Shown: positions 33,172 to 40,544 of the stretch, in pieces
How positions within the stretch are numbered: the stretch's first letter is position 1
How the letters are laid out: each line of letters opens with the position of its first letter
Assembly: GCA_023399035.1 (NCBI GenBank)
Contig: JAEWQX010000010.1
Coordinates: 1-44,717 of the forward strand
DNA: 44,717 bases
Reading direction: 5' to 3'
From: Bacillota bacterium
GTDB lineage: Bacteria > Bacillota > Clostridia > Clostridiales > Clostridiaceae
Notes under the pieces: model-generated
What the model was told of the DNA's origin: nothing
The model's database searches: none
Seen by the model: the letters and a program-made list of their open reading frames with translations, nothing else
Made by a program: the position numbers and the translations under genes

Positions 33172-34653
33172 TTGTTTGCTGCAAAGGTTATGAGAATAAC
33201 ATGCATATTTTTAGTTCTTATTAAAATATTAAATTCATTAGATGTATTTATAATAGATGATATGGTAATGTTATTTGCAGTGATATCAGGAATAATAGTA
33301 TTGATGATACCCACATTTCTAGTTAATATATTAAAAAAGCAGAATGGATATATTAAGTATATTATTATTCTATGTTCAGTAATAGCCGTAGGAATACTTA
33401 ATGTAACTTTATCATTTCATGTTGTAATGCTATTTTTATATCCATTAGCGCTAACATGTTTGTATTTTGAAAAAAAATTAACTATAATGACTTTTTTAGA
33501 ACTTTTTATATTATTAACAGTATCTCAGTTTCTAGCATTTAAATTTAATTATACGCCAGATAAGGACATGTCTGATTTTGTTGAAACGCTTAGTTATGCA
33601 ATAGTTCCAAGAATGATACAGCTGGCAGCGCTTTCAACAATATTTATTTCCATAAATGAGAGAACAACTAATTTATTTAAAAAAGCTATAGATTCACAGA
33701 TACAATCTGAAAATGCAGCGGATAGTATGAAAGTAATAGCCAGTAAATCAAGTGATATTTCTAAAACTCTAGCAGATAATATGAATATATTATCAGATGA
33801 AACTAATACTTTATCAAATAGCAATGAAAATATAGTATCTTGTACTGAAATTTTAAAAGAAGGAGTAGAAGAGACTATTGTAAATATCAGCAATACTGAT
33901 AATAACGTAAATTCCATTATAAAAGAGATAAGCATATTATCTGATGAAAATAAATATGTTTATGAACTTTCAAATAACATTGAAAAACTTACATCTATAA
34001 ATGCAGAGACAATGAATACAGCTACAGAACAAATGGAAATAATAAGTGACAGTACTGAGAAAACTAAAAATTTAATAAATACTTTAGGTGAGAGATCTAA
34101 AGAAATTGATGGAATTGTAAATCTTATAAGTGATATCTCATCTCAGACTAATCTTCTTGCATTAAATGCAGCAATAGAATCTGCCAGAGCAGGTGAACAT
34201 GGTAAGGGATTTGCAGTAGTTGCAGAAGAAGTCAGAAAACTTGCAGAGCAGTCTCAAGAAGCTGTAAATAATATATCTCAGATAATTAGTGAAGTCATAA
34301 ACAGTACAAGTGAAGCTGTAAATTCTATGGATCAAAGTGCGGAATTAGTTCAGGATGGATTAAAATCTATAATAGAAGCTAAAGAGTCATCGAATAAGGT
34401 TTATTCTGCTAATAACGAAATGAATAAAAAAATTAATAATATTAAAGAAATTACAGAAAAAGTTATAGTAGATACAAGTGAAATTGCTAAAATAGTAGGA
34501 CAAGTAAAGGAAATATGTAGTAATAATTTAGAAAAACTTAATAATGTAACAGCAGCTACAAATGATGAAAGTAAAGCTGTGAATAGTCTTGTTAATCTTG
34601 TTTCAGAAATTGAAAAAATTACTGATGAATTAAAGATTATAGTAGAATCATAG
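33172..34653 (+). CDS. Methyl-accepting chemotaxis protein, probably N-terminally disrupted
   Basis: The open frame from TTG 33172 gives 493 residues: five or six membrane helices (about residues 10-135) with hardly any extracellular part, then a long cytoplasmic coiled coil whose tip has the receptor signature around SDISSQTNLLALNAAIESARAGEHGKGFAVVAEEVRKLAEQS (quoted in part: NLLALNAAIESARAGEHG). It should signal through CheA/CheW, none of which are here. No useful ribosome site precedes TTG 33172 or ATG 33190. The good site instead points to ATG 33124, which is followed by TAA. So this is either a recent pseudogene, a gene rescued by reinitiation, or a sequence error. It interrupts the glycolytic cluster. 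Confidence 0.8.
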   Translation: MFAAKVMRITCIFLVLIKILNSLDVFIIDDMVMLFAVISGIIVLMIPTFLVNILKKQNGYIKYIIILCSVIAVGILNVTLSFHVVMLFLYPLALTCLYFEKKLTIMTFLELFILLTVSQFLAFKFNYTPDKDMSDFVETLSYAIVPRMIQLAALSTIFISINERTTNLFKKAIDSQIQSENAADSMKVIASKSSDISKTLADNMNILSDETNTLSNSNENIVSCTEILKEGVEETIVNISNTDNNVNSIIKEISILSDENKYVYELSNNIEKLTSINAETMNTATEQMEIISDSTEKTKNLINTLGERSKEIDGIVNLISDISSQTNLLALNAAIESARAGEHGKGFAVVAEEVRKLAEQSQEAVNNISQIISEVINSTSEAVNSMDQSAELVQDGLKSIIEAKESSNKVYSANNEMNKKINNIKEITEKVIVDTSEIAKIVGQVKEICSNNLEKLNNVTAATNDESKAVNSLVNLVSEIEKITDELKIIVES

Positions 34654-34768
34654 AGGAATACTATAAAAGAATACATAAGTCTTTGAAAATCTATAATAAG
34701 TTGCAATAAATACAAAAAAATAATATAATTAAATAGTTGAAATGTGGAAAATATAATTATAATTCATA

Positions 34769-34777
34769 TGTTATAAT
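34769..34777 (+). promoter_or_regulatory. Possible extended -10 promoter of gpmI
   Basis: TGT-TATAAT (34769-34777) forms an extended -10 element 30 bp before the start codon. No matching -35 is evident. Confidence 0.4.
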
Positions 34778-34807
34778 TTTTAATAGAATACTTGGAGGGA
34801 TAGGACT

Positions 34808-36346
34808 ATGTCAAAGAAACCAGTTATGTTAATGATATTAGATGGTTTTGGATTAGCACCAAAATCAGAAGGAAATGCTGTAAGTCTAGCAAAGAAACCA
34901 AACTTCGACAGATTAACTGCTAATTATCCAACATCACAATTACAAGCAAGCGGTATGCAGGTTGGATTACCAGAAGGGCAAATGGGTAACTCAGAAGTTG
35001 GACATTTAAATATAGGTTCAGGAAGAATAGTATATCAAGAATTAACAAGAATAACTAAGGCTATTAATGATGGAGAATTCTTTGAAAATGAATCTCTTAA
35101 ATTAGCTATGGATAACGCTAAGAAGACTGGATCAGCATTACATTTAATGGGGCTATTATCTGATGGTGGAGTTCATTCACATATCGATCACTTAAAAGGT
35201 CTTTTAGAATTTGCTAAAAAAGAAGGGGTTCAAAATGTATTTGTTCATGCATTTATGGATGGTAGAGATGTTCCACCTTCATCAGGAAAAGAATTCATAG
35301 AAAAATGTGAAGCTATGATGGCAGAAGTAGGAGTAGGTAAAATAGCTACTGTAAGTGGTAGATACTACGCTATGGATAGAGATAACAGATGGGAAAGAGT
35401 TGAACTTGCTTACAATGCAATAGTTTTAGGTAAGGGTGAAACTGCAAACAGTGCAGTTGAAGCTATTGAAAATTCATACCATGATAACAAGACTGATGAA
35501 TTCGTATTACCAACAGTTATAACTGAAAATGATGCACCATTAACTACTATCAAAAACGGAGACTCAGTTGTATTCTTTAACTTCAGACCAGACAGAGCTA
35601 GAGAAATAACTAGAGCTATAAATGATAAAGAATTTGCTGGATTCAGCAGAGAAACTTTAGATTTAGTGTTTGTTACAATGACTCAATATGATAAGACATT
35701 AGAAGGCGTTCATGTTGCATATAAGCCACAAACATTAGCTAACACTTTAGGTGAATATGTAAGCAGCAAGGGATTAACTCAATTAAGAATTGCTGAAACT
35801 GAAAAATATGCTCACGTTACTTTCTTCTTCAATGGTGGAGTTGAAAAAGAAAATCCAGGTGAGGATAGAAAAGTTATACCTTCACCAAAAGTTGCAACTT
35901 ATGACTTAAAGCCAGAAATGAGTGCTTATGAAGTAACTGAAGAGTTATTAGCTAGAATAGATAGCGACAAATATGATATGATCATATTAAATTTCGCTAA
36001 CCCAGATATGGTTGGTCATACTGGTGTTGTTGAAGCTGCTGTTAAGGCAATAGAAGCTGTTGATGAATGTTTAGGAAATATAGTTGATAAAGTATTAGAA
36101 AAAGATGGAACAGTATTTATTACTGCTGACCATGGTAATGCAGAAACTGAAATAGATTTCTCAACAGGTAATCCATTTACAGCTCATACTACTAATCCAG
36201 TTCCATTTGTATGGGTATCAAAACATACTGAAGGAAAGGCATTAAAAGATGGTAAGCTTGCTGATATAGCACCTACTATGTTAAATGTATTAGGTCTTGA
36301 TGTACCAGCAGAAATGACTGGAGAAAACTTAATAGTAAATAAATAA
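34808..36346 (+). CDS. gpmI: Cofactor-independent phosphoglycerate mutase
   Basis: The 512-residue alkaline-phosphatase-fold enzyme converts 3- to 2-phosphoglycerate using Mn2+. The N-terminal MILDGFGL metal site, catalytic Ser62 in GQMGNSEVGH, the GRDVPP block and the C-terminal ADHGNAE and HTTNPVP metal sites are all present. Manganese dependence makes such enzymes pH-sensitive during sporulation. GGAGGG precedes the ATG. It lies in the glycolytic cluster but behind the chemoreceptor, with its own terminator at 36354, so it is probably transcribed separately from the CggR operon. Confidence 0.98.
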   Translation: MSKKPVMLMILDGFGLAPKSEGNAVSLAKKPNFDRLTANYPTSQLQASGMQVGLPEGQMGNSEVGHLNIGSGRIVYQELTRITKAINDGEFFENESLKLAMDNAKKTGSALHLMGLLSDGGVHSHIDHLKGLLEFAKKEGVQNVFVHAFMDGRDVPPSSGKEFIEKCEAMMAEVGVGKIATVSGRYYAMDRDNRWERVELAYNAIVLGKGETANSAVEAIENSYHDNKTDEFVLPTVITENDAPLTTIKNGDSVVFFNFRPDRAREITRAINDKEFAGFSRETLDLVFVTMTQYDKTLEGVHVAYKPQTLANTLGEYVSSKGLTQLRIAETEKYAHVTFFFNGGVEKENPGEDRKVIPSPKVATYDLKPEMSAYEVTEELLARIDSDKYDMIILNFANPDMVGHTGVVEAAVKAIEAVDECLGNIVDKVLEKDGTVFITADHGNAETEIDFSTGNPFTAHTTNPVPFVWVSKHTEGKALKDGKLADIAPTMLNVLGLDVPAEMTGENLIVNK

Positions 36347-36353
36347 TATTTTG

Positions 36354-36386
36354 ACACATACAGAAATTTTTCTGTATGTGTTTTTT
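36354..36386 (+). terminator. Terminator of gpmI
   Basis: ACACATACAGAAA (36354-36366) and TTTCTGTATGTGT (36369-36381) form a 13-bp perfect stem with a two-base loop, then T-run. Confidence 0.92.
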
Positions 36387-36452
36387 CTATTTTGAATATT
36401 TCTATTATAATAAAAATATATTAATAAAAAAGACTTATCTAGGGTTGATTTT

Positions 36453-37055
36453 ATGAAAAGAAATTATGGATATTCCGTTGATTTTGATGAGGATACAGAA
36501 AAGTTATTTAAAGAGGCAAAATATCTTGGACAAGGAAACAATGGAATAGTATATGAGCTACCTGACAATAAAGCTATTAAAATCTTTATGTCTAAAAAGG
36601 TATGCAGCGATGAAGGCAGCATATTATTAAAAACAAATGGATCTAAATATTTTCCGAAGTTATATAAGAAAGGGACTTATTATATAGTGAGAGATAAGGT
36701 GGATGGAGAACGTATGGATAAATATATAAAAAACTATGGATTGAGCAGAGCTCTGGTTGAAAAGATTTATAGGCTTTTATTGGAATTTAAAAAGCTAAAA
36801 TTTAAAAAGCTTGATATAAGGTGCAAGGATATCATGGTTTCAGAAAATGAAACATTGATGATAATCGATCCTAAAAAATCATATGAAAGAAAAGTAGATT
36901 ATCCACGACATTTGATGAAGGGATTGAAACGCTTAGATGTACTTGATGAATTTCTTCTTGGAGTTAGTACAATTAACAGCAAGAAAGCAAAAGAATGGGA
37001 AAGAAAATTTAGCGAATATTGTGAAGCAGAAAATCATTTGAAATTTATAGAATAA
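36453..37055 (+). CDS. Compact divergent protein kinase-like protein
   Basis: This 200-residue protein has a recognisable but minimal kinase fold: a glycine loop GQGNNGIVYE (Gly26, Gly28, Gly31), the ATP lysine Lys43 in AIKIF, a hinge-like RDKVDGERM, a catalytic loop LDIRCKDIMV (Asp121, with Asp126 where most kinases have Asn) and a metal Asp139 in IIDP in place of DFG. It is shorter than standard Ser/Thr kinases, closer to RIO or Kdo-kinase-like proteins. The activity and substrate are unknown. The ribosome site is weak (AGGGTTGA). It stands alone between two hairpin terminators. Confidence 0.7.
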   Translation: MKRNYGYSVDFDEDTEKLFKEAKYLGQGNNGIVYELPDNKAIKIFMSKKVCSDEGSILLKTNGSKYFPKLYKKGTYYIVRDKVDGERMDKYIKNYGLSRALVEKIYRLLLEFKKLKFKKLDIRCKDIMVSENETLMIIDPKKSYERKVDYPRHLMKGLKRLDVLDEFLLGVSTINSKKAKEWERKFSEYCEAENHLKFIE

Positions 37056-37093
37056 AATAAACCATTTATTCAATTGAATAAATGGTTTATTTT
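37054..37093. terminator. 40-nt perfect palindromic bidirectional terminator
   Basis: The two 20-base halves (starting AAAATAAACCATTTATTC) are exact complements with no loop bases, ending in TTTT on both strands. It overlaps the kinase-like stop codon and serves the convergent cell-wall gene too. Confidence 0.88.
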
Positions 37094-37112
37094 ATCGGTT
37101 TACTTAGTACTA

Positions 37113-37622
37113 TTACTGTAATGAACCATCTGCTGTTAGGAAATAACCATCAACTAAAATATTTGTAGCCATTTGTCCTGTTGAAGGATCGAAGTAATAC
37201 CACTTTTGATTTATTTTCTGCCATCCTGTCTGCATAGCACAGTTATTATCGAAGTAATACCAGTATCCGTCAGTTTGAAGCCATCCTTTTGCAGCACGTC
37301 CATCAGATTGAAAGAAGTACCATTGATCATCATAATAATTATTAAACCATCCAGTAACCATTTTACCGTTTTCATCTAATCCATATATACTTCCATTTAA
37401 TTCGAGTTTAACGTTTTTTGCAAGTTCTCCGTAATTACAATAGTATCCCCATGTACCATCGGAAAATTTATACCATCCTTCCTCCTGACCATTTGTTTCT
37501 ACAGTCTGACCTAACTTTTGAGAATCAGAAAGTATATAATAGGCTGATGCTGGAACAGCTGGTGTGGATAGTGCAAAAATAGTTCCACTTACTAGTAGTA
37601 AAGACATGAATTTTTTTATCAT
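37113..37622 (-). CDS. Secreted cell-wall (choline)-binding repeat protein
   Basis: The 169-residue protein starts at ATG 37622 (minus), with GGATGGG upstream; the frame runs further up but has no site there. A signal peptide covers about residues 1-27, with a hydrophobic core and an ASA-type cleavage site. The rest is four or five CW-binding repeats with the pattern GW-x-YYF, for example GWLQTDGYWYYFDNN and GWQKINQKWYYFDPSTG. No catalytic domain is attached, so it probably binds teichoic-acid choline or wall polymer on its own. It lies opposite in direction to the glycolytic genes around it, which suggests an insertion into the cluster. Confidence 0.88.
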   Translation of the reverse strand: MIKKFMSLLLVSGTIFALSTPAVPASAYYILSDSQKLGQTVETNGQEEGWYKFSDGTWGYYCNYGELAKNVKLELNGSIYGLDENGKMVTGWFNNYYDDQWYFFQSDGRAAKGWLQTDGYWYYFDNNCAMQTGWQKINQKWYYFDPSTGQMATNILVDGYFLTADGSLQ

Positions 37623-37721
37623 ATTATACCCATCCAAATATAAATACAAATTATGGTAACATAAATATTTTCTTACTTTTAAAAAGATAAATCAATAGTT
37701 AAATGGGAAAAGAAAATAACT

Positions 37722-37760
37722 TTTATATTAAATTATTGATTATGAATAATTTAATATAAA
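37722..37760. promoter_or_regulatory. 16-bp perfect inverted repeat between the wall-protein gene and eno
   Basis: TTTATATTAAATTATT (37722-37737) and its exact complement (37745-37760) flank a 7-nt loop. It is made only of A and T in the stems. It lies between divergent genes, where an operator would be expected, but a terminator-like RNA role is also possible. Confidence 0.45.
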
Positions 37761-37857
37761 GTTACAGATAATATTGAGGTAAATGAAAAAGCCTAGAAGC
37801 TTTTATATATTATTTTAAACAGAAGAAATTATTTATAAACGAGGAGGGTAAAGTTAA

Positions 37858-39150
37858 ATGATGGACTATTTAGAAATTGTAGATGTTGTAGCAAGACAAA
37901 TAATAGACTCAAGATGTTTCCCAACTGTAGAGGTAGAAATATACCTTGAAGATGGCACAATGGGAAGGGCAGCAGTACCATCAGGTGCATCAACTGGTAT
38001 GTATGAAGCAGTTGAATTAAGAGATGGAGATAAAAGTGTATATCAAGGAAAAGGTGTCTTAAAGGCAGTACAAAATGTAAATGATACTATTGCTGAAGAA
38101 TTAATTGGATGCAATGTATTTGATCAGGTTTATATTGATAATATGCTTATTGAATTAGATGGAACAAATAATAAAGGAAAATTAGGAGCTAATGCAATCT
38201 TAGGTGTATCATTAGCTGTTGCTAAGGCAGCCGCAAATGCTTTGGGAATTCCTCTATATAGATATATAGGAGGAGTAAATTCTAAAGTTTTACCTGTACC
38301 TATGATGAACATATTGAACGGTGGATCTCATGCAGATAATTCAGTAGATTTACAGGAATTTATGATTATGCCTGCAGGGGCTGGTACTTTTAGTGATGCG
38401 TTAAGAATGTGTGCTGAAGTTTACCATACATTAAAGAAGATTTTAAACGATAAGGGATATGCTACAGGCATAGGAGATGAAGGTGGATTTGCACCAAACT
38501 TAAAGAGCAATGCAGAAGCTCTTGATGTTATCATAGAAGCAATTGAAAAATCAGGATATAAACCAGGAGAACAAATTTTTATAGCAATTGATGCAGCTTC
38601 ATCAGAATACTATAAAGATGGCAAGTATGTTTTAGAGCATGAAGGAAGAACTTTATCAAGTGCAGAAATGGTTGATTTCTTTGAAGAATGGGTTAATAAA
38701 TATCCAATAATCTCAATCGAAGACGGAATGGCAGAGGAAGACTGGGATGGATGGAAGTTAATGACTGAAAGATTGGGCAAGAAAGTTCAACTTGTTGGTG
38801 ATGATTTATTTGTTACTAATACTGAAAGACTTGAAAAGGGAATTAATCTTGGAGTAGCTAATTCAATCCTTATAAAATTAAATCAAATTGGAACTTTAAC
38901 AGAAACATTAAATGCTATAGAAATGGCTAATAGAGCAGGTTATACTGCAGTTGTTTCTCATAGAAGCGGTGAAACTGAAGATACTACAATTTCAGATTTA
39001 GTTGTAGCTACAAATGCAGGACAGATTAAGACAGGAGCTCCAGCAAGATCTGAAAGAGTTGCTAAGTACAATCAATTAATAAGAATAGAAGAAGAATTAG
39101 AAGATGTAGCTGAATACAGAGGAAGAAAAGCTTTCTTCAATATAAAATAA
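37858..39150 (+). CDS. eno: Enolase
   Basis: The 430-residue enzyme dehydrates 2-phosphoglycerate to phosphoenolpyruvate. The mobile loop PSGASTG, the acid/base Glu in GDEGGFAPN, metal ligands in SIEDGMAEEDW and VGDDLFVTN, and the catalytic Lys in ILIKLNQIGTLTET are intact, followed by SHRSGETED. The first signature reads DSRCFPTVEVE where most enolases have DSRGNPTVEVE; the change is outside the active-site residues, and I expect activity. GAGGAGGG precedes the two ATG codons. It closes the glycolytic cluster, separated from gpmI by two unrelated genes. Confidence 0.98.
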   Translation: MMDYLEIVDVVARQIIDSRCFPTVEVEIYLEDGTMGRAAVPSGASTGMYEAVELRDGDKSVYQGKGVLKAVQNVNDTIAEELIGCNVFDQVYIDNMLIELDGTNNKGKLGANAILGVSLAVAKAAANALGIPLYRYIGGVNSKVLPVPMMNILNGGSHADNSVDLQEFMIMPAGAGTFSDALRMCAEVYHTLKKILNDKGYATGIGDEGGFAPNLKSNAEALDVIIEAIEKSGYKPGEQIFIAIDAASSEYYKDGKYVLEHEGRTLSSAEMVDFFEEWVNKYPIISIEDGMAEEDWDGWKLMTERLGKKVQLVGDDLFVTNTERLEKGINLGVANSILIKLNQIGTLTETLNAIEMANRAGYTAVVSHRSGETEDTTISDLVVATNAGQIKTGAPARSERVAKYNQLIRIEEELEDVAEYRGRKAFFNIK

Positions 39151-39160
39151 TACATATAAT

Positions 39161-39196
39161 AAAAAAATAAGTGGATAATTATCTGCTTATTTTTTT
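39161..39196 (+). terminator. Terminator of eno
   Basis: AAAAAAATAAG and GATAA pair with TTATC and CTTATTTTTTT around a TG/TG internal mismatch. It lies 10 bp after the stop. Confidence 0.85.
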
Positions 39197-39345
39197 ATGA
39201 ACAATTAAAGAATAATTTACAGAAGCTATATGGAACAATCAATTTACATATCTGGATATAATAAAAGGTGTATAAATTTAATTATTATCTTGTTGTAGAA
39301 TCTAATAATATAAAACGTGTTTTCATTAATTTTTTTAGTATTAAA

Positions 39346-39374
39346 TTGATATATATATTATTAATAGGTATAAT
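39346..39374 (+). promoter_or_regulatory. SigA promoter of the DUF805 gene
   Basis: TTGATA (39346-39351), a 17-bp spacer and TATAAT (39369-39374) lie inside the upstream extension of the frame, which supports the start at 39415. Confidence 0.75.
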
Positions 39375-39414
39375 ATATATATATACTATTTTTGCGAAAG
39401 ATGAGGAATTTAAT

Positions 39415-39771
39415 ATGAATTACTATTTAGACGTATTAAAGAAATATGCTGTTTTTTCTGGAAGAGCACGTAGAAGAGAATACTGGATGTTTATATTGAT
39501 TAATGCTATTATTGTAGCAGCTATTTCGGCTATAGATTATATTGCTGGTACTAAAGGAGCTATAGGTACATTATATGGTTTTGCGCTAATTATACCTACG
39601 CTTGCAGTTACAGTAAGAAGACTTCATGATATTGGAAAGAATGGATACTGGTACTTCATTTCTCTTGTTCCATTCATAGGATCAATATGGCTGTTGGTGC
39701 TTTTGTGCAAAGATAGTGAAGAAGGTTCAAATAGGTTTGGGGAAAATCTAAAAAGAAATATAAATATATAA
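39415..39771 (+). CDS. DUF805 family membrane protein
   Basis: The protein is 118 residues from ATG 39415, placed by GAGGAA at 39403 and by a promoter just upstream; the frame runs back to 39268, but that part is untranslated. It begins with the DUF805 motif YAVFSGRARRREYW, then has three or four membrane helices and the conserved TVRRLHDIGKNGYW between them, ending in GSNRFGEN. DUF805 proteins (YhaH-like) are inner-membrane proteins of unknown function. It is monocistronic with its own terminator. Confidence 0.9.
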   Translation: MNYYLDVLKKYAVFSGRARRREYWMFILINAIIVAAISAIDYIAGTKGAIGTLYGFALIIPTLAVTVRRLHDIGKNGYWYFISLVPFIGSIWLLVLLCKDSEEGSNRFGENLKRNINI

Positions 39772-39781
39772 ATTTAATTTT

Positions 39782-39808
39782 AAAGTACAGCTTGTTTCTG
39801 TACTTTTT
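39782..39808 (+). terminator. Terminator of the DUF805 gene
   Basis: AAAGTACAG pairs with CTGTACTTT over a 7-nt loop, followed by T residues. Confidence 0.85.
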
Positions 39809-39869
39809 GTTTACATAATAAAAATTATATCCTATCATTTAACAAAAATATTTTAGAATGTAAAAATTA

Positions 39870-39878
39870 TGATATAAT
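39870..39878 (+). promoter_or_regulatory. Extended -10 promoter of secG
   Basis: TGA-TATAAT forms an extended -10 element; no matching -35. The start would be near 39885, giving a leader of about 100 nt. Confidence 0.5.
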
Positions 39879-39985
39879 ATAAGTAAGCTCAGATGTAATT
39901 TTTTACTATAGAAAAGTTGTAATAGATCAGTAAATGTGATATTATTTAAAATGTACGTTATTGATTATTATAGGAGGTGTTACCT

Positions 39986-40219
39986 ATGCAAAATATATTA
40001 ATGGTCTTAGAAGTTTTATTAGGACTAGGAGTAATTATTACAATCTACATGCAGCCAAGTAAAGCAGATGCTTTAAGTGGATTAATTCAAGGAACTACAA
40101 AAGATACATTCTTTTCAAAGAATAAGTCAAGAACTAAAGAAGTTGTTCTTGTAAGATTAACAATCTTATTTTCAATATTATTTGCAATTAATACGTTTTT
40201 AGTTAACTTAATAAAATAG
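39986..40219 (+). CDS. secG: Preprotein translocase subunit SecG
   Basis: The 77-residue protein has two membrane helices (about residues 1-22 and 54-75) around a cytoplasmic loop with GLIQGTTKDTFFSKNKS, matching SecG. It assists SecYE during protein export. ATG 39986 lies 7 nt after GGAGGT; the in-frame GTG at 39977 is part of that site. SecG is often followed by rnr and smpB in Firmicutes, but here a strong terminator ends the gene and hppA follows instead, so the usual linkage is absent. Confidence 0.92.
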   Translation: MQNILMVLEVLLGLGVIITIYMQPSKADALSGLIQGTTKDTFFSKNKSRTKEVVLVRLTILFSILFAINTFLVNLIK

Positions 40220-40227
40220 TAATCTGA

Positions 40228-40254
40228 GCTACTTAAATTTAAGTAGCCTTTTTT
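40228..40254 (+). terminator. Terminator of secG
   Basis: GCTACTTAAA and TTTAAGTAGC (40228-40247) form a perfect 20-nt palindrome followed by a T-run. Confidence 0.9.
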
Positions 40255-40544
40255 ATTTATAGAATGAGATTTTAAATGGATATAAACTCAATTAACGGTT
40301 AATATTTATAAAGTATATTTTATATAAAAGTAGTAGATACCAAGTCTTAAATTTCTTAAATCATTTCATTAACATATTTACAATAAAATTTCACAATTGA
40401 AGCATTAACTTATGTATGTAAACGATACATAAAATTTATAAGATAATATTAGAATTTTACTAGAAGGTAATGAATATATCTATAAAGTAAAACAAGCCTA
40501 ATCTTTTATACTAAAAACCTAAAAATATATGAGAGGTGATATGT
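40255..40544. other. hppA upstream region
   Basis: The gap contains the dyad TTATGTAT/ATACATAA (40410-40432) around GTAAACG, which resembles half of a CcpA cre site (TGTAAACG). I see no clear promoter hexamers and no RNA structure. Confidence 0.35.

Noticed and set aside
39268..39414. N-terminal extension of the DUF805 protein
   Set aside because: A 17-bp-spaced promoter lies inside it and a ribosome site points to ATG 39415.
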